A stretch of 64,000 nt of DNA from Nitrospira sp. (lineage in GTDB: Bacteria > Nitrospirota > Nitrospiria > Nitrospirales > Nitrospiraceae): the NCBI GenBank assembly GCA_029194535.1, contig JARFXR010000002.1, forward strand, positions 930,001-994,000, read 5' to 3'. Position numbers and translations under genes: made by a program. Within the stretch, counting starts at the first letter, position 1. The number at the start of each line of letters is the position of its first letter. Shown in pieces: positions 52,294-61,900 of this stretch. The notes under the pieces are model-generated. The model was given only the letters and a program-made list of their open reading frames with translations. It had not been told where the DNA came from and did no database searches.

Positions 52294-52916
52294 GCTTCGA
52301 CCTCCTACGTCTTGCGGTTCAGAGCGTGTAAAATACGCCCAGGAATCGAAGAAAATCTATGCAGCTTTTGCGGGGGATTGTGACCTGCCGTATCTACGCA
52401 ATTCCTCTGCATTTTTGAGGCAATCTTGCCTTCGACTACGGATTGCCCCTGCTCGAGAGATAAAGAAACTCTCTAACGGAAACATCGCTGAGGAGCGAGA
52501 ACGTAGACTGCCGCCGAGGTTATAGCGAGGGAGGAGGAGGAGAATTGCTTACCCGTTCAGGTCTGTGCGTGCTGATATCAGCGTGGCGGCAGATTCAGAA
52601 ATCGAAAAGTAACTACCTTGTCAGGCAAACATGCCAACGGACCGATTGCAGCTAATCCCTGCGCATCCAGGCCAGGGGGCTGCGTCTCGACTTGCGGCAC
52701 GGGCTTTGGATTGTATGATTCCCGTGGCCGCCGAATCTGCACGCAGGACCGGCCATGAACATTCTCCCTCCCAACGCGAGATGCCTGGGTGCGCCTCGCT
52801 CAATATCGTCGTTGGATCTCTTTCGGCCGCCGAGTTGATGATAGCGACGATGAAGCTCCTCCGTGGTTAACTTCGGATCTTGAAGCTTGGCAAGGCTGTT
52901 CTGATCGATGGAATAC
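52294..52916. other. Gene-less stretch upstream of the small-gene pair
   Basis: No gene supported on either strand over about 620 bases. It holds a perfect 12-bp palindrome GCTGATATCAGC (52571-52582). Immediately downstream of the tRNA, minus-strand sequence 52782-52916 reads QNSLAKLQDPKLTTEELHRR in a coding-like way but has no start codon; it may be a gene remnant. Confidence 0.4.
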
Positions 52917-52993
52917 TGGTGCGCCCGGCAGGAATTGAACCTGCGACCTGCGGGTTCGAAGCCCGACGCTCTATCCAACTGAGCTACGGGCGC
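52917..52993 (-). tRNA. tRNA-Arg (anticodon UCG)
   Basis: 77 bases including an encoded CCA. Acceptor stem GCGCCCG/CGGGCGC, D-arm GCTC...GAGC, anticodon loop CTTCGAA (anticodon TCG, reads CGA), five-base variable loop and T-arm GCAGG-TTCAATT-CCTGC. The first anticodon-stem pair (27-43) is a T-C mismatch; otherwise all stems pair. Lies 67 bases upstream of aroK's end on the same strand. Confidence 0.95.
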
Positions 52994-53060
52994 ACACAGC
53001 TATTTGAACCACCTCGACGGAGAAGTTGTCAAGAATGGAGGGCGCTGGCCGTACCCCGAT

Positions 53061-53561
53061 TCAGAAGCACGCGGCGATATGCCTCACAACCTCCTCGATC
53101 GGCCGGCCATCGGTTGCAATAATGTGATCGGCCGCGGTCTGATATTTTGGTATACGTTCCCTGAGCACCTCCTCGATTTCTTCAATAAACGATTTGGCTC
53201 CGGTCAAAGAGGGCCGTTGCGTGTCATCGCCGATTCGAGCGGCAATCGATTCGACCGACGCCGTGAGCCAAAAGAGTATCCCGTTTCGCCTCAAGATCTC
53301 CACATTGTGCGGACGCAAGACGGCGCCACCGCCAGTATCGATGATCAGGCCATCCCGGCCGGCGAGATCTCGGCACACGTCGGATTCCCGATCGCGAAAA
53401 TACTCCCATCCATGCTGTTCGACGATCGCGGGTATCGTTTGTTTCGCTCGTCGAACAATTTCCGCGTCCGTGGATATCAGCTGGCGATTCAGCTGCGCAG
53501 CCAATATTCTCCCCACGGAACTCTTCCCGACACCTCGATAGCCGATGAGCACGATATTCAT
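53061..53561 (-). CDS. aroK: Shikimate kinase
   Basis: 166 residues. P-loop LIGYRGVGKSSVG, substrate Asp in STDAEI, GWEYFRDRES and DTGGGAVLRP are all typical. Phosphorylates shikimate in the aromatic amino acid pathway. The ATG lies in the aroE stop (ATGA), so the two consecutive pathway enzymes are coupled. Confidence 0.95.
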   Translation of the reverse strand: MNIVLIGYRGVGKSSVGRILAAQLNRQLISTDAEIVRRAKQTIPAIVEQHGWEYFRDRESDVCRDLAGRDGLIIDTGGGAVLRPHNVEILRRNGILFWLTASVESIAARIGDDTQRPSLTGAKSFIEEIEEVLRERIPKYQTAADHIIATDGRPIEEVVRHIAACF

Positions 53562-54412
53562 GAAAACCGGGATTCCAGCACTCCGCGCATGACGTCGATC
53601 GGGGCCGGTCGCCCGGTCCACAGCTCGAATTGCGCGGCGGCCTGGTACAGAAACATCTCCAGACCGGCGATGATGCGGCAGCCAGATGCAGCAGCGTCCT
53701 TCAGCAATTGAGTGTTTCGAGGGTTGTAGACAATGTCCATCACGGTAAGGTCGCGATGCAACAGGCCGGATGGCACACAGCTTAATCCGATCTTCGGTGT
53801 CATCCCCACCGGTGTACAATGGATCAGCACGCGTACATCAGGTAGCACCCGCCTCAGCACGGCATCCTCAAGAGGTGCGTCTGACACCTCCACTGCCGTT
53901 TTATCCCGCAACTCCCCGGCCAGCACAACCCGTTCTTGCTCTTCGATCCCCAAAAGATGAATCCGGCTGACATCGGCCTGTCCGGCCAGCGCAAAGGCGA
54001 TCGCACGCGCCGCACCTCCTGAACCGAGCACGACCACGGATTCATCCTTGAGAGGGGCTCCCCCTTCTCGAAGCGCACGCAGAGCTCCCGTGGCGTCCGT
54101 GTTGCAGCCGGTAAGCGCACCCTTGTCCGCCACTATGGTATTCACGGCGCCGATATGGCCTGCGACCGGCTCGATGTGATCGAGCAGCGGCATGACTCCC
54201 ACTTTGTGGGGAATCGTCACACTGGCTCCGCGGAAATTGCCCAACGTCCGAAGCCCTCGGATCGCATCCCCGATCGATTCGACCCGCCAAGCGAGATACA
54301 CGATATTCAGCCCAAGCCGTTGGAAGGCCGCATTGTGGATGGCAGGCGACAAAGAGTGCTCGACTGGATTGCCAATCACCCCGCAAAATTGAGTATGGGC
54401 ATCGATGTTCAC
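53558..54412 (-). CDS. aroE: Shikimate dehydrogenase
   Basis: 284 residues. GVIGNPVEHSLSPAIHNAAF (shikimate-binding), SVTIPHK with the catalytic Lys, GCNTDATGA, and the NADP motif VVLGSGGAARAIAFAL. Reduces 3-dehydroshikimate. No ATG fits; I used GTG at 54412. An ATG at 54481 would overlap the upstream gene by 44 bases and add 23 residues ahead of the conserved start. Confidence 0.93.
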   Translation of the reverse strand: MNIDAHTQFCGVIGNPVEHSLSPAIHNAAFQRLGLNIVYLAWRVESIGDAIRGLRTLGNFRGASVTIPHKVGVMPLLDHIEPVAGHIGAVNTIVADKGALTGCNTDATGALRALREGGAPLKDESVVVLGSGGAARAIAFALAGQADVSRIHLLGIEEQERVVLAGELRDKTAVEVSDAPLEDAVLRRVLPDVRVLIHCTPVGMTPKIGLSCVPSGLLHRDLTVMDIVYNPRNTQLLKDAAASGCRIIAGLEMFLYQAAAQFELWTGRPAPIDVMRGVLESRFS

Positions 54413-54437
54413 AAAATGCGCTCGCGCCTTCTTATTG

Positions 54438-54740
54438 TTACGGCTGCCTGGTGATGCGAAGGGCAAGATACTGAGGACCATGGACCTCGTAGAGGACGAC
54501 GATCTTGTCGTCCTTCTTGAGGTCTTTCAGGCTCGTCAGTCCGCCCTGGTACTTCGTCTTTTCATTTGCCGTGAATGTGAATCTGGTCCCTCCGCTGTCC
54601 TTCTTCACGGCAAATTTTCCCGTGGATGAGTCCACCGCCAACACCGTACCAGGGAACTCCGTCCCGCTCTCGGCCAAAGCCATGGGCGATACCACGCAGC
54701 CGAGGAGGACACAGACCAGCATCGCGCGCAGGATTCGCAT
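54438..54740 (-). CDS. Small exported protein (DUF5666-like)
   Basis: 100 residues. Signal peptide MLVCVLLGCVVSPMALAESG, then a small beta-barrel-like domain FPGTVLAVDSSTGKFAVKKD, FTANEKTKYQGGLTSLKDLK, DDKIVVLYEVHG. The alternation of V-x-x-V-D and K-x-x-D-K-I-V-V resembles DUF5666/YgiW-like OB-fold periplasmic proteins. Function unknown. Eight bases after the SDR gene in the aro operon. Confidence 0.75.
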   Translation of the reverse strand: MRILRAMLVCVLLGCVVSPMALAESGTEFPGTVLAVDSSTGKFAVKKDSGGTRFTFTANEKTKYQGGLTSLKDLKKDDKIVVLYEVHGPQYLALRITRQP

Positions 54741-54748
54741 GCTTCCTC

Positions 54749-55504
54749 CTACCAGGCGGTCATCCCGCCATCAATCATGTACGTTCCTCCGGTCACCCAG
54801 GCGGCTTCATCTGACAGGAGATAGAGGACCATCGACGCGACCTCTTCGGGTCTTCCAGGCCGTTTCAGCAGATACTGGGCAAGGATCGGGGCAAGCTGCT
54901 CCGGATTGGCCATGAGTGGCGCAGCCATCGGGGTGTCGATCAAGCCCGGGTTGACCACGTTGCATCGAATGCCGTCCTGTGCATAGTCGATGGCGAGGGC
55001 GCGAGTCAGCGCATCCATGGCGCCCTTGGACGCGGCGTAGGCCGGGAGCACCGGAATCCCTACCACGCTGGCGATCGAAGAAATATTCACGATCGATCCG
55101 CGCCCTTGCTTTAACATCTGCGGCACGACCGCTCGCGTCATGCGAAAGACCCCGGTCACGTTCACATCGATGACATGGCCCCATGTCGCATCATCCATCT
55201 CATGAATGCGCTTCCCAAAATCACCGATCCCCGCATTGTTGACCAGGGCGTCGATTCGACCGAATGTCTTCAATGTCTTGTCGATGGTGTCTCGGGCATG
55301 TCCCTCGTCGGTGACGGATCCCGCGACGGCCAGAGCTCGCCCCCCCTTCGCCTCGATGTCGCGAACCACCCGTTCCAATTCGGCCTGACGACGGCCTGTT
55401 ATGACGACGAGACCACCTTCGTCGGCGACTCGTTTAGCTACCGCTTCTCCGATTCCGGCGTTGCCCCCCGTGATAATTCCCACCTTGCCCAGCATACGAT
55501 TCAT
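54749..55504 (-). CDS. Short-chain dehydrogenase/reductase
   Basis: 251 residues, classical SDR. Cofactor motif IITGGNAGIGEAVAKR, NNAGIG, catalytic Ser-Tyr-Lys in VNISSIASVVG and AYAASKGAMDALTRAL, and NPGLIDTPM. The arginine at GRRQAEL suggests NADPH use. Similar to FabG-type oxidoreductases but the substrate is not clear. Starts in the trmI stop (ATGA). Confidence 0.92.
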   Translation of the reverse strand: MNRMLGKVGIITGGNAGIGEAVAKRVADEGGLVVITGRRQAELERVVRDIEAKGGRALAVAGSVTDEGHARDTIDKTLKTFGRIDALVNNAGIGDFGKRIHEMDDATWGHVIDVNVTGVFRMTRAVVPQMLKQGRGSIVNISSIASVVGIPVLPAYAASKGAMDALTRALAIDYAQDGIRCNVVNPGLIDTPMAAPLMANPEQLAPILAQYLLKRPGRPEEVASMVLYLLSDEAAWVTGGTYMIDGGMTAW

Positions 55505-56367
55505 GTGGCTTCCTCTTGATCGGCATGTTCGCCCCGCTCACCGCTGTCGTGCCGAGGGATCGCAGGCCCTCCCCAGAATCCGGGCTCGACTTTTCTGGCC
55601 ACCGTGAGGAAGCCGGAGTGCGCAACCATGCGGTGGTCCGGTCGGACGCTGCGGCCGTGAATTGACCATGTTCGAAGCAGCGTCTCAAAGGTCTCGGGCG
55701 TGCCGAATACCGCGGCGCGCTCCAGTGCCTCGACGGTCTGTTGGACTTGAGGTACGGTTGGGACAAAGCTGAGGAAAATTGCCCCTGAGCGAAGCACGGC
55801 TGCCGCATGGTTCACGACATGCCAGGGTTCAGGCAAGTCGAGCACGACACGGTCGAACGGCAACCCGTCTTCCGGTAAATCAATCCCTTCATAGGCGTTT
55901 CGGCGGAGCGGCACGAGATTCGGCGCCGTGCCCATGTATCGTTCAATATTCATCATGGCGGTCCGAGCAAAGTCCTCCCGCGCCTCATACGTCACGACGA
56001 GCCCTCGGTGTCCCACGGCGCGCAGGAGCGCCATAGTCAAGGCACCCGAACCGGTTCCCGCCTCGAACACTCTGGCGCCCGGATAAATGTCCGCCCACAT
56101 GGTAATGAGCGCAAGGTCCTTCGGGTAGAGGACCTGCGCACCGCGAGGCATCTTCAACACATATTCGCCGAACGTCGGGCGGAGGGCCAACATCGGCTTC
56201 CCGCCCGAAAGCATGACCAACGTCCCATCCGCTTTGCCGATCATTTCGTCGTGGAGGATCGTCTGCCCGCTGAACTGATACGTCTCTCCTGCCTTCAGCG
56301 TCAGGGCGTAGTGCCGCCCCTTTTTATCGACGAGATGAATGCGTTCGCCGTGGCGCAGCGTGATCAT
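55501..56367 (-). CDS. trmI: tRNA (adenine-N1)-methyltransferase TrmI
   Basis: 288 residues. N-terminal barrel GERIHLVDKKGRHYALTLKA, then GEYVLKMPRGAQVLYPKDLA and SAM motif VFEAGTGSGALTMALLRAVG; DLPEPWHVV is the catalytic loop. Methylates A58 of tRNA. The start is uncertain: ATG 56367 and 56388 are both without a good ribosome site. The C-terminal charged tail (about 25 residues) is longer than usual. Confidence 0.92.
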   Translation of the reverse strand: MITLRHGERIHLVDKKGRHYALTLKAGETYQFSGQTILHDEMIGKADGTLVMLSGGKPMLALRPTFGEYVLKMPRGAQVLYPKDLALITMWADIYPGARVFEAGTGSGALTMALLRAVGHRGLVVTYEAREDFARTAMMNIERYMGTAPNLVPLRRNAYEGIDLPEDGLPFDRVVLDLPEPWHVVNHAAAVLRSGAIFLSFVPTVPQVQQTVEALERAAVFGTPETFETLLRTWSIHGRSVRPDHRMVAHSGFLTVARKVEPGFWGGPAIPRHDSGERGEHADQEEAT

Positions 56368-56749
56368 GGAGGGCCATTCTACCAGCATGACGAAAACCTG
56401 TGCCAGCACCGTTTATCGAACTCGCCGTCGCCCGGTATCTGCTGCTCCACGCTGGTGTGGCGAATGCGCCACCAACGTGTCGTTGACACCGATGAACTCC
56501 TACAGGAGCGCCTCAGGCAAGCGAGGAATTCTTCATTAAGCGACTCTAATAAACTCGCCTTTTCAGTATGATCGTTCAACGAATTTCTCATGATCAATCC
56601 AGCATAGGATTTGCTCCGTAGTTATGCTGAGAGGAGTTGTACACCGCACTCGCGAATCGTTTTGAAGTAACGAGGCTCTTACTTGATTAGGCTTATGGAC
56701 CGCGGCGGTGAATGACAGCGGGCAGCGGTTCTGAGGTAGGGAGGGCAAC
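56368..56749. other. Divergent gap between trmI and the sigma factor gene
   Basis: No gene supported. Contains a GTGGCG-AATG-CGCCAC stem-loop near 56458-56473. Promoters for both flanking genes should be here; I could not pick one with confidence. The sigma gene has GGAGGG 4 bases before its ATG. Confidence 0.4.
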
Positions 56750-58006
56750 ATGAAGGATAAAGTGTTCCCCGTCGAAGAAGCCGAAAAGAACGTACCGATC
56801 GAGAAGGATACCGACGCAGACAATCCGGAAGCCAGTGATCTCCTCGACATGATCGGCCGTGACTCCGCCGGCGAGCGGTCGTCCCGCGATGTAGCGCAAC
56901 CGGAGAGACGGCAGGTGGTGACTGATGGCCCCTTCATGCTGGAATCGATGTACTTTCAATCCTTCGGCGAGCGGGCATTGCTGACGAGGGAAGAGGAAAC
57001 CGCCTTAGCCAAGCGCATCGATCAAGGAACAGCGTCTATTCGAACCGTACTCCGTACGATCATCAAGATGCTCTCGCGCGCAAGGCGTTCGGAAGCTGTG
57101 ATGGAGGCGTGCCGGACGTTGCAGATGGTGCGTCGTTTGAGCGGCCTGTCAGCCACGGCATTGGACAAGGCCGAAGTCTGCTTGGTGGCATTGATCAAGA
57201 ATGCTTCCGGACAGACCAAGCTCTCTGCGGGAATCGCGCGACAGCTCAAGCAATCTCTTGGGACGATCCGCGAAGCCAGAAGCCTACTGGAAGCGGCCAA
57301 GGATGAATTGGTGCGATGCAATCTCCGCCTGGTCGTGGATGTCGCCAAACACTACACGCGAAGAGGGCTGACCTTGCTCGACCTCGTCCAAGAAGGCAAC
57401 ATCGGCCTGATGAAGGCCGCGGAGCGGTATCAATATCGAAAGGGATTCAAGTTCAGCACCTATGCCACGTGGTGGATCCGACAAGGGATCACGCGCGCAC
57501 TGGCCGACCAGTCCCGTACGATCCGGATTCCGGTGCACCAGACCGAAGCTTCACACCGCATCATGCGGGTCACGAGGCGTCTCGGCCAACAGTTGGGTCG
57601 TCCGGCCAAACTGGAAGAGATCGCGCAAGTGCTCAGAATGCGACCGGAGCGGCTTCATGAAACTCTTCAGGCGTTTCAGGAGCCTATTGCTCTTGAGCAT
57701 CCGGTCGGGGATGGAACGACCGAATTGGGTGAGTTGCTGCCGGATTTGCAGGCGGTACCGCCGGATGCGCATGTCCATCGGACTGAAATGGCGAATCAAC
57801 TCGACCGGATTCTCAATACGCTGACGCCGAGAGAACAGACGGTCATCCGGCTGCGTTTCGGCATCGGATACGACCAGCCATCGACGCTTGAGCAGGTTGG
57901 GCAGAATCTTTCCGTCACCAGAGAGCGGATCAGGCAGATTGAAGCCAAAGCGCTTAAGAAACTGAAGACCCCGGCCATTAAGGAGATGTTTGCGTCCATT
58001 CAGTAA
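56750..58006 (+). CDS. Sigma-70 family RNA polymerase sigma factor (group 2, RpoD/RpoS-like)
   Basis: 418 residues. Region 1.2 is MYFQSFGERALLTREEETAL; region 2 LRLVVDVAKHYTRRGLTLLD and GLMKAAERYQYRKGFKFSTY; region 3 VRIMRVTRR-like helices; region 4 LTPREQTVIRLRFGIGYDQP and RIRQIEAKALKKL. The acidic N-terminal 60 residues are divergent and there is no region 1.1 as in the housekeeping factor. Group 2 factors usually direct stress or stationary-phase genes. Confidence 0.9.
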   Translation: MKDKVFPVEEAEKNVPIEKDTDADNPEASDLLDMIGRDSAGERSSRDVAQPERRQVVTDGPFMLESMYFQSFGERALLTREEETALAKRIDQGTASIRTVLRTIIKMLSRARRSEAVMEACRTLQMVRRLSGLSATALDKAEVCLVALIKNASGQTKLSAGIARQLKQSLGTIREARSLLEAAKDELVRCNLRLVVDVAKHYTRRGLTLLDLVQEGNIGLMKAAERYQYRKGFKFSTYATWWIRQGITRALADQSRTIRIPVHQTEASHRIMRVTRRLGQQLGRPAKLEEIAQVLRMRPERLHETLQAFQEPIALEHPVGDGTTELGELLPDLQAVPPDAHVHRTEMANQLDRILNTLTPREQTVIRLRFGIGYDQPSTLEQVGQNLSVTRERIRQIEAKALKKLKTPAIKEMFASIQ

Positions 58007-58126
58007 CGCGCCTCACGTTGGTTCGAAGACTATGGATGGATAGGGGACGGGAAGCCATTCTCGCCCCCTTTCTTCCGTCTACTGCTTTCACTCAGGAGAA
58101 GTATTATGCCAGAATGAACCGCGGAG

Positions 58127-59194
58127 ATGATGCGACCCATGATCCCCTTCCACGAGTCCTCGGGCCCGTACATTTTCCTCTGCTTGATCGGCACCGCACA
58201 GCTCATATCGAGCCCGCCGTCGTTCGGCGAGCCGGAATCGGCTCTCGTCACTACATCATCCGGCAAGACGCTTTCAGTCCCGGCCGTCGTGGCCAAGGTC
58301 AGACCATCGGTCGTCACAATCTTGACTCGCGGGACTCCCGCGGCGTCTCCAACCCAACCACAGTCCGGGTCCGGCTCGGGCGTCATCATCGACGAAGGCG
58401 GCTATATACTGACCAACAATCATCTGGTGATCGGCGCAAAGAGCGTCGTCGTCGGGCTTTCAACCGGTCGGCTGACGCCGGGAAGAGTGGTCGCCCGCGA
58501 TTTCCTGCTCGACCTCGCGCTCGTCAAAATCAATGCTCAGGATCTGGTTCCGGCCGCCCTTAGCCCTTCGCCCACTCTGGAAATCGGTGAGTCGGTCGTG
58601 GCGATCGGCAATCCTCTGAAGGGGGGCTCCACCGTCACCGTGGGTGTGGTCAGCGCCCTGGATCGATCCGTGCTGACGCCAGATGGAGAAACGCTCTATG
58701 ACCTCATCCAAACCGATGCAGCGATTAATCCCGGTAATAGCGGCGGTCCGCTCGTCGATCTGTCCGGTCGGGTGATCGGAGTCAATGTCGCGATCGCGCC
58801 CTCGGCGCAGGCCATCAGCTATGCCATTTCAATGGACGCTATTTATCCCCACATCCAATCTATGATCGTGCGAGGCTCGATTTACCGTCCCGATTTAGGG
58901 TTCGTGCCTGTGACTGTGACTCCCAGCATTATGGCCACATTCGGTCTGGACGGAGATCGTGGTGTACTCGCGCTTGAGGTGGACAGCACCAAGCCCGCCG
59001 GTGTCGGAGGACTCCGGGACCACGATATCATCACCGCCGTCGATCAGCGCCAGATTTTCAATACCGGAGACTTCTGGCACGCATTGCTCCGTTCCGGCGA
59101 TCAGCCGTCCGTCCAGTTGATGTTGCATGGGAAGAGCGGTCCCGCAACGCTGCAGCTTCCCAAGCCGCCGGCGGCAGTCAGGTCCGCACCGTGA
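58127..59194 (+). CDS. HtrA-like periplasmic serine protease with PDZ domain
   Basis: 355 residues. Signal sequence IFLCLIGTAQLISSPPSFG, trypsin-like domain with His99 (LTNNHL), Asp129 (LLDLALVK) and Ser205 (NPGNSGGPL), and one C-terminal PDZ domain (LGFVPVTVTPSIM, VGGLRDHDIITAVDQRQI). HtrA/DegS-type layout with a single PDZ. Degrades or senses misfolded envelope proteins. Next to a stress-type sigma factor gene. Confidence 0.92.
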   Translation: MMRPMIPFHESSGPYIFLCLIGTAQLISSPPSFGEPESALVTTSSGKTLSVPAVVAKVRPSVVTILTRGTPAASPTQPQSGSGSGVIIDEGGYILTNNHLVIGAKSVVVGLSTGRLTPGRVVARDFLLDLALVKINAQDLVPAALSPSPTLEIGESVVAIGNPLKGGSTVTVGVVSALDRSVLTPDGETLYDLIQTDAAINPGNSGGPLVDLSGRVIGVNVAIAPSAQAISYAISMDAIYPHIQSMIVRGSIYRPDLGFVPVTVTPSIMATFGLDGDRGVLALEVDSTKPAGVGGLRDHDIITAVDQRQIFNTGDFWHALLRSGDQPSVQLMLHGKSGPATLQLPKPPAAVRSAP

Positions 59195-59241
59195 ACGACG
59201 TATCGTCGCGTCGAGACGGTACACGACGAGGGAGCCTTCTC

Positions 59242-59934
59242 ATGATGGCAACCCCTCTCGATTATGCCGACGCGTGGCTCCTTCAACAGCGACTGCACGC
59301 CGAGCGCGTGGCCGAACGAAGATTCGATACGTTGCTATTGTTGGAGCATCGCGCAGTCTACACCCTCGGACGGCGTACTCTTCCGGCTCATCTTCCACAA
59401 GGAGAAGCGGCCCTCCTGGCCACGGGCGCGCAAGTCGTCCTCACGAATCGCGGCGGATCCGTGACCTACCACGGTCCAGGACAGCTGGTCGGCTATCCCA
59501 TCGTCCGCCTGTCGCGCAGTGCATCAGGCCCAAAGCAATACGTGTGGCTCTTGGAAGAATGCCTGCGCTGTACCCTGGCACATTGGGGAATTGAGGCCCG
59601 TCGCCTCACCAACTCGCCAGGGCTTTTCGTCGATATGGAGGGACGAACAGTAAAACTCGCGTCCATCGGTGTAAGGGTAGAACATGGCGTAACGTTGCAC
59701 GGGTTTGCCCTGAACGTTGATCTCGACATGACGCCTTTTTCTCACATCATCCCCTGTGGTCTGGACCAGTACAGACCGACTTCTGTGGCCGCGGTATGCG
59801 GCTCTTCGGTGTCTGTCCGTCTGGCCGCGCAACAGGTGGCAAAACGGTTCGCCGAGATTTTCAAACTGACTTGGGACGTCGGAGTTTCCTCTTCGACCGT
59901 GGAATCCGAGAAGGAGCACACCCATCATGCATGA
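59242..59934 (+). CDS. lipB: Octanoyltransferase LipB
   Basis: 230 residues. RGGSVTYHGPGQLVGYPIV, KLASIGVRVEHGVTLHGFAL (catalytic Lys) and the nucleophile Cys in IIPCGL. Moves octanoate from acyl carrier protein to lipoyl domains. GGGAG lies 7 bases before ATG 59242 and the protein then starts ATPLDYADAWLLQ as in the family; a GTG at 59191 overlapping the htrA stop is the alternative start. Confidence 0.93.
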   Translation: MMATPLDYADAWLLQQRLHAERVAERRFDTLLLLEHRAVYTLGRRTLPAHLPQGEAALLATGAQVVLTNRGGSVTYHGPGQLVGYPIVRLSRSASGPKQYVWLLEECLRCTLAHWGIEARRLTNSPGLFVDMEGRTVKLASIGVRVEHGVTLHGFALNVDLDMTPFSHIIPCGLDQYRPTSVAAVCGSSVSVRLAAQQVAKRFAEIFKLTWDVGVSSSTVESEKEHTHHA

Positions 59935-61183
59935 ACTAGACACCCCTACCTTCCGTCTCGCCGTGGCGCAATTCGATCAGGCGGCAGAGACCATGGGCTT
60001 GGACCCTAATTTGCGGGAGCGCCTCAAATGTCCGCAGCGCTCGCTGGTCGTCAGTCTTCCTGTTCGTATGGATGACGGCAGAGTTGAAGTCTTTACCGGC
60101 TACCGGGTGCAACACGACACGTCTCGCGGGCCGTCGAAAGGGGGAATTCGATACCACTCCGATGTCAACCTCGGAGAGGTCGCCGCGCTGGCGATGTGGA
60201 TGACCTGGAAATGCGCGCTGGCCGATTTGCCCTATGGTGGGGCCAAGGGAGGAGTCGCCGTGCAGCCCAAACGATTGTCCTCGGATGAATTGCAACGCCT
60301 GACGCGTCGGTACGCAGCGGAGATTTTCCCGCTCGTCGGTCCCGACAAGGACGTACCGGCTCCGGACGTAGGCACCGATGCACAAGTGATGGCGTGGATC
60401 ATGGACACCTATAGCCAGCAGGTCGGCTATGCCGTACCGGGAGTGGTGACGGGGAAACCGCTTTCTATCGGTGGAAGCCTTGGGCGAGAGGAGGCGACCG
60501 GGCGTGGGGTGGTCTACGTCACGCTCCAGGCCCTCCACCATCTCGACTGGGACATTCGTAACGCCACGGTGGTCATTCAAGGATTCGGTAATGTCGGCGC
60601 ACATACGGCGCGCATCATGAGCGAATGCGGGGCTCGGGTCATCGCCGTCAGCGACGTCAGCGGGGGCATCTACAATCCGAAAGGTCTGGACATGCCGTTA
60701 CTGCTCACACGCTACAAGGGAGCCGGCATCCCCTTGAGCGAGACCAAGCTCGGTGACACGCTTTCGAACGACGAACTCCTGCAACTTGACTGTACCGTGC
60801 TGGTGCCGGCCGCGCTTTCCGAACAGATTACCGGTCGCAACGCCTCAAAGCTCCGTTGCCGGATCCTGGCCGAAGGCGCCAATGGTCCGACCACTCTGGA
60901 AGCGGACCGGATCCTCCAGGACAAGGGGATCTTCGTGATACCGGATATCTTGGCCAATTCGGGAGGCGTGATCGTTTCGTATTTTGAGTGGGTGCAGGAC
61001 GCCCAGCGCTTCTTTTGGAAGGCATCGGATATTCAAGAACGTCTGCACGACTTGATGACGGCGGCCTTCCAACGGACCTTGCAATTCGCCGAGAGCAAAC
61101 ACACGTCGATGCGCATGGCGGCCCTCATGAGCGGGATCGACAAAGTGGCTCAGGCGCACCGCCACCGAGGACTGTACCCATGA
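59927..61183 (+). CDS. gdhA: Glutamate dehydrogenase
   Basis: 418 residues. GYRVQHDTSRGPSKGGIRYH, DLPYGGAKGGV with the catalytic Lys, APDVGT, NAD(P)-binding IQGFGNVGAHTARI and ILAEGANGPTT fit Glu/Leu/Phe/Val dehydrogenase of the short hexameric class. Links ammonium assimilation and 2-oxoglutarate. Overlaps lipB by 8 bases; AAGGAG is 10 bases before the ATG. Confidence 0.95.
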   Translation: MHELDTPTFRLAVAQFDQAAETMGLDPNLRERLKCPQRSLVVSLPVRMDDGRVEVFTGYRVQHDTSRGPSKGGIRYHSDVNLGEVAALAMWMTWKCALADLPYGGAKGGVAVQPKRLSSDELQRLTRRYAAEIFPLVGPDKDVPAPDVGTDAQVMAWIMDTYSQQVGYAVPGVVTGKPLSIGGSLGREEATGRGVVYVTLQALHHLDWDIRNATVVIQGFGNVGAHTARIMSECGARVIAVSDVSGGIYNPKGLDMPLLLTRYKGAGIPLSETKLGDTLSNDELLQLDCTVLVPAALSEQITGRNASKLRCRILAEGANGPTTLEADRILQDKGIFVIPDILANSGGVIVSYFEWVQDAQRFFWKASDIQERLHDLMTAAFQRTLQFAESKHTSMRMAALMSGIDKVAQAHRHRGLYP

Positions 61184-61347
61184 AGGAGGTCCCTCCGCTG
61201 GATCCCTGGGAGACGATGCGACAGACGTCTTGGACGGGAGACAGGAGGGAGGACCGGCTGCGCGCTGACCGTAAGTGCACTTGCGAATGGACGGCGCTAT
61301 CGGATAGGGTGAACTCCTTTACGATGATCGAGTCGCCAAGGCATGCC

Positions 61348-61632
61348 ATGAACCGAGAGATGCTGATCAACCTTTGGCAGACGCATAGGAATGACGAGTG
61401 GCCTCATATCGAAACGGGCCAAGCGGGTCCCCTGATGACATTGGACACGGTCATCAGTGGTTGCGTCGTCCACGTGCTCGACGGACAAGAAGAACTCGAT
61501 GACCAGCGACGAGCCATCGTCAGTGACTGCCTTGCGGAATTGGATGCCCTCGAAGTCGAGATCAATGATGAATGTCGTTCCTACTTTAGCCGGCTGCGCG
61601 AACTTGGAACCCTCCTGTTGATCACGACGTGA
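61348..61632 (+). CDS. Small uncharacterised acidic protein
   Basis: 94 residues, helical, acidic: REMLINLWQTHRNDEWPHIE, VLDGQEELDDQRRAIVSDCL, ELDALEVEINDECRSYFSRL. No known motif. Start unsure: ATG 61348 has AAGG 6 bases upstream, ATG 61324 is also in frame, and an ATG at 61180 overlaps the gdhA stop (ATGA) but adds a sequence that does not look like protein. TTGCGA/TAGGGT near 61284-61313 may be a promoter. Confidence 0.55.
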   Translation: MNREMLINLWQTHRNDEWPHIETGQAGPLMTLDTVISGCVVHVLDGQEELDDQRRAIVSDCLAELDALEVEINDECRSYFSRLRELGTLLLITT

Positions 61633-61900
61633 TCCCGTCGTCTCCCCCCCTCTTACGGAACTTCGACTGGGTGAAGCACGCCCGGCCGGCATTTCATCCA
61701 TGACCGTATGGCCGAGCACGCCGAACGCCCGCGGGGCCTGGTTTAGCAGCAATTGGTCTGGTGGGCCAAACCAACCATCCAGGTACCATGAAGGAAGACA
61801 CAGAGTTCATCAACCGTTCCCAAAAGCCGGAGGCAGAACGCAACGCGCGAGGACCTCTCGCTCAGTTAGAGTCTAACCGTTCAGGAATCCAAGCCTTTCC
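61633..61900. other. Short intergenic stretch
   Basis: No gene seen. It has an imperfect hairpin TTGGTCTGGTGGGCC-AAACCAA near 61752-61774, which may end transcription from gdhA. Confidence 0.35.

Noticed and set aside
52652-52978. Open frame crossing the tRNA-Arg gene
   Set aside because: Its start lies inside the tRNA; only the later stretch looks coding and is noted as a possible remnant.
59191-59241. GTG start for lipB overlapping the htrA stop
   Set aside because: Possible by coupling, but GGGAG spacing and the family N-terminus favour ATG 59242; kept as an alternative only.
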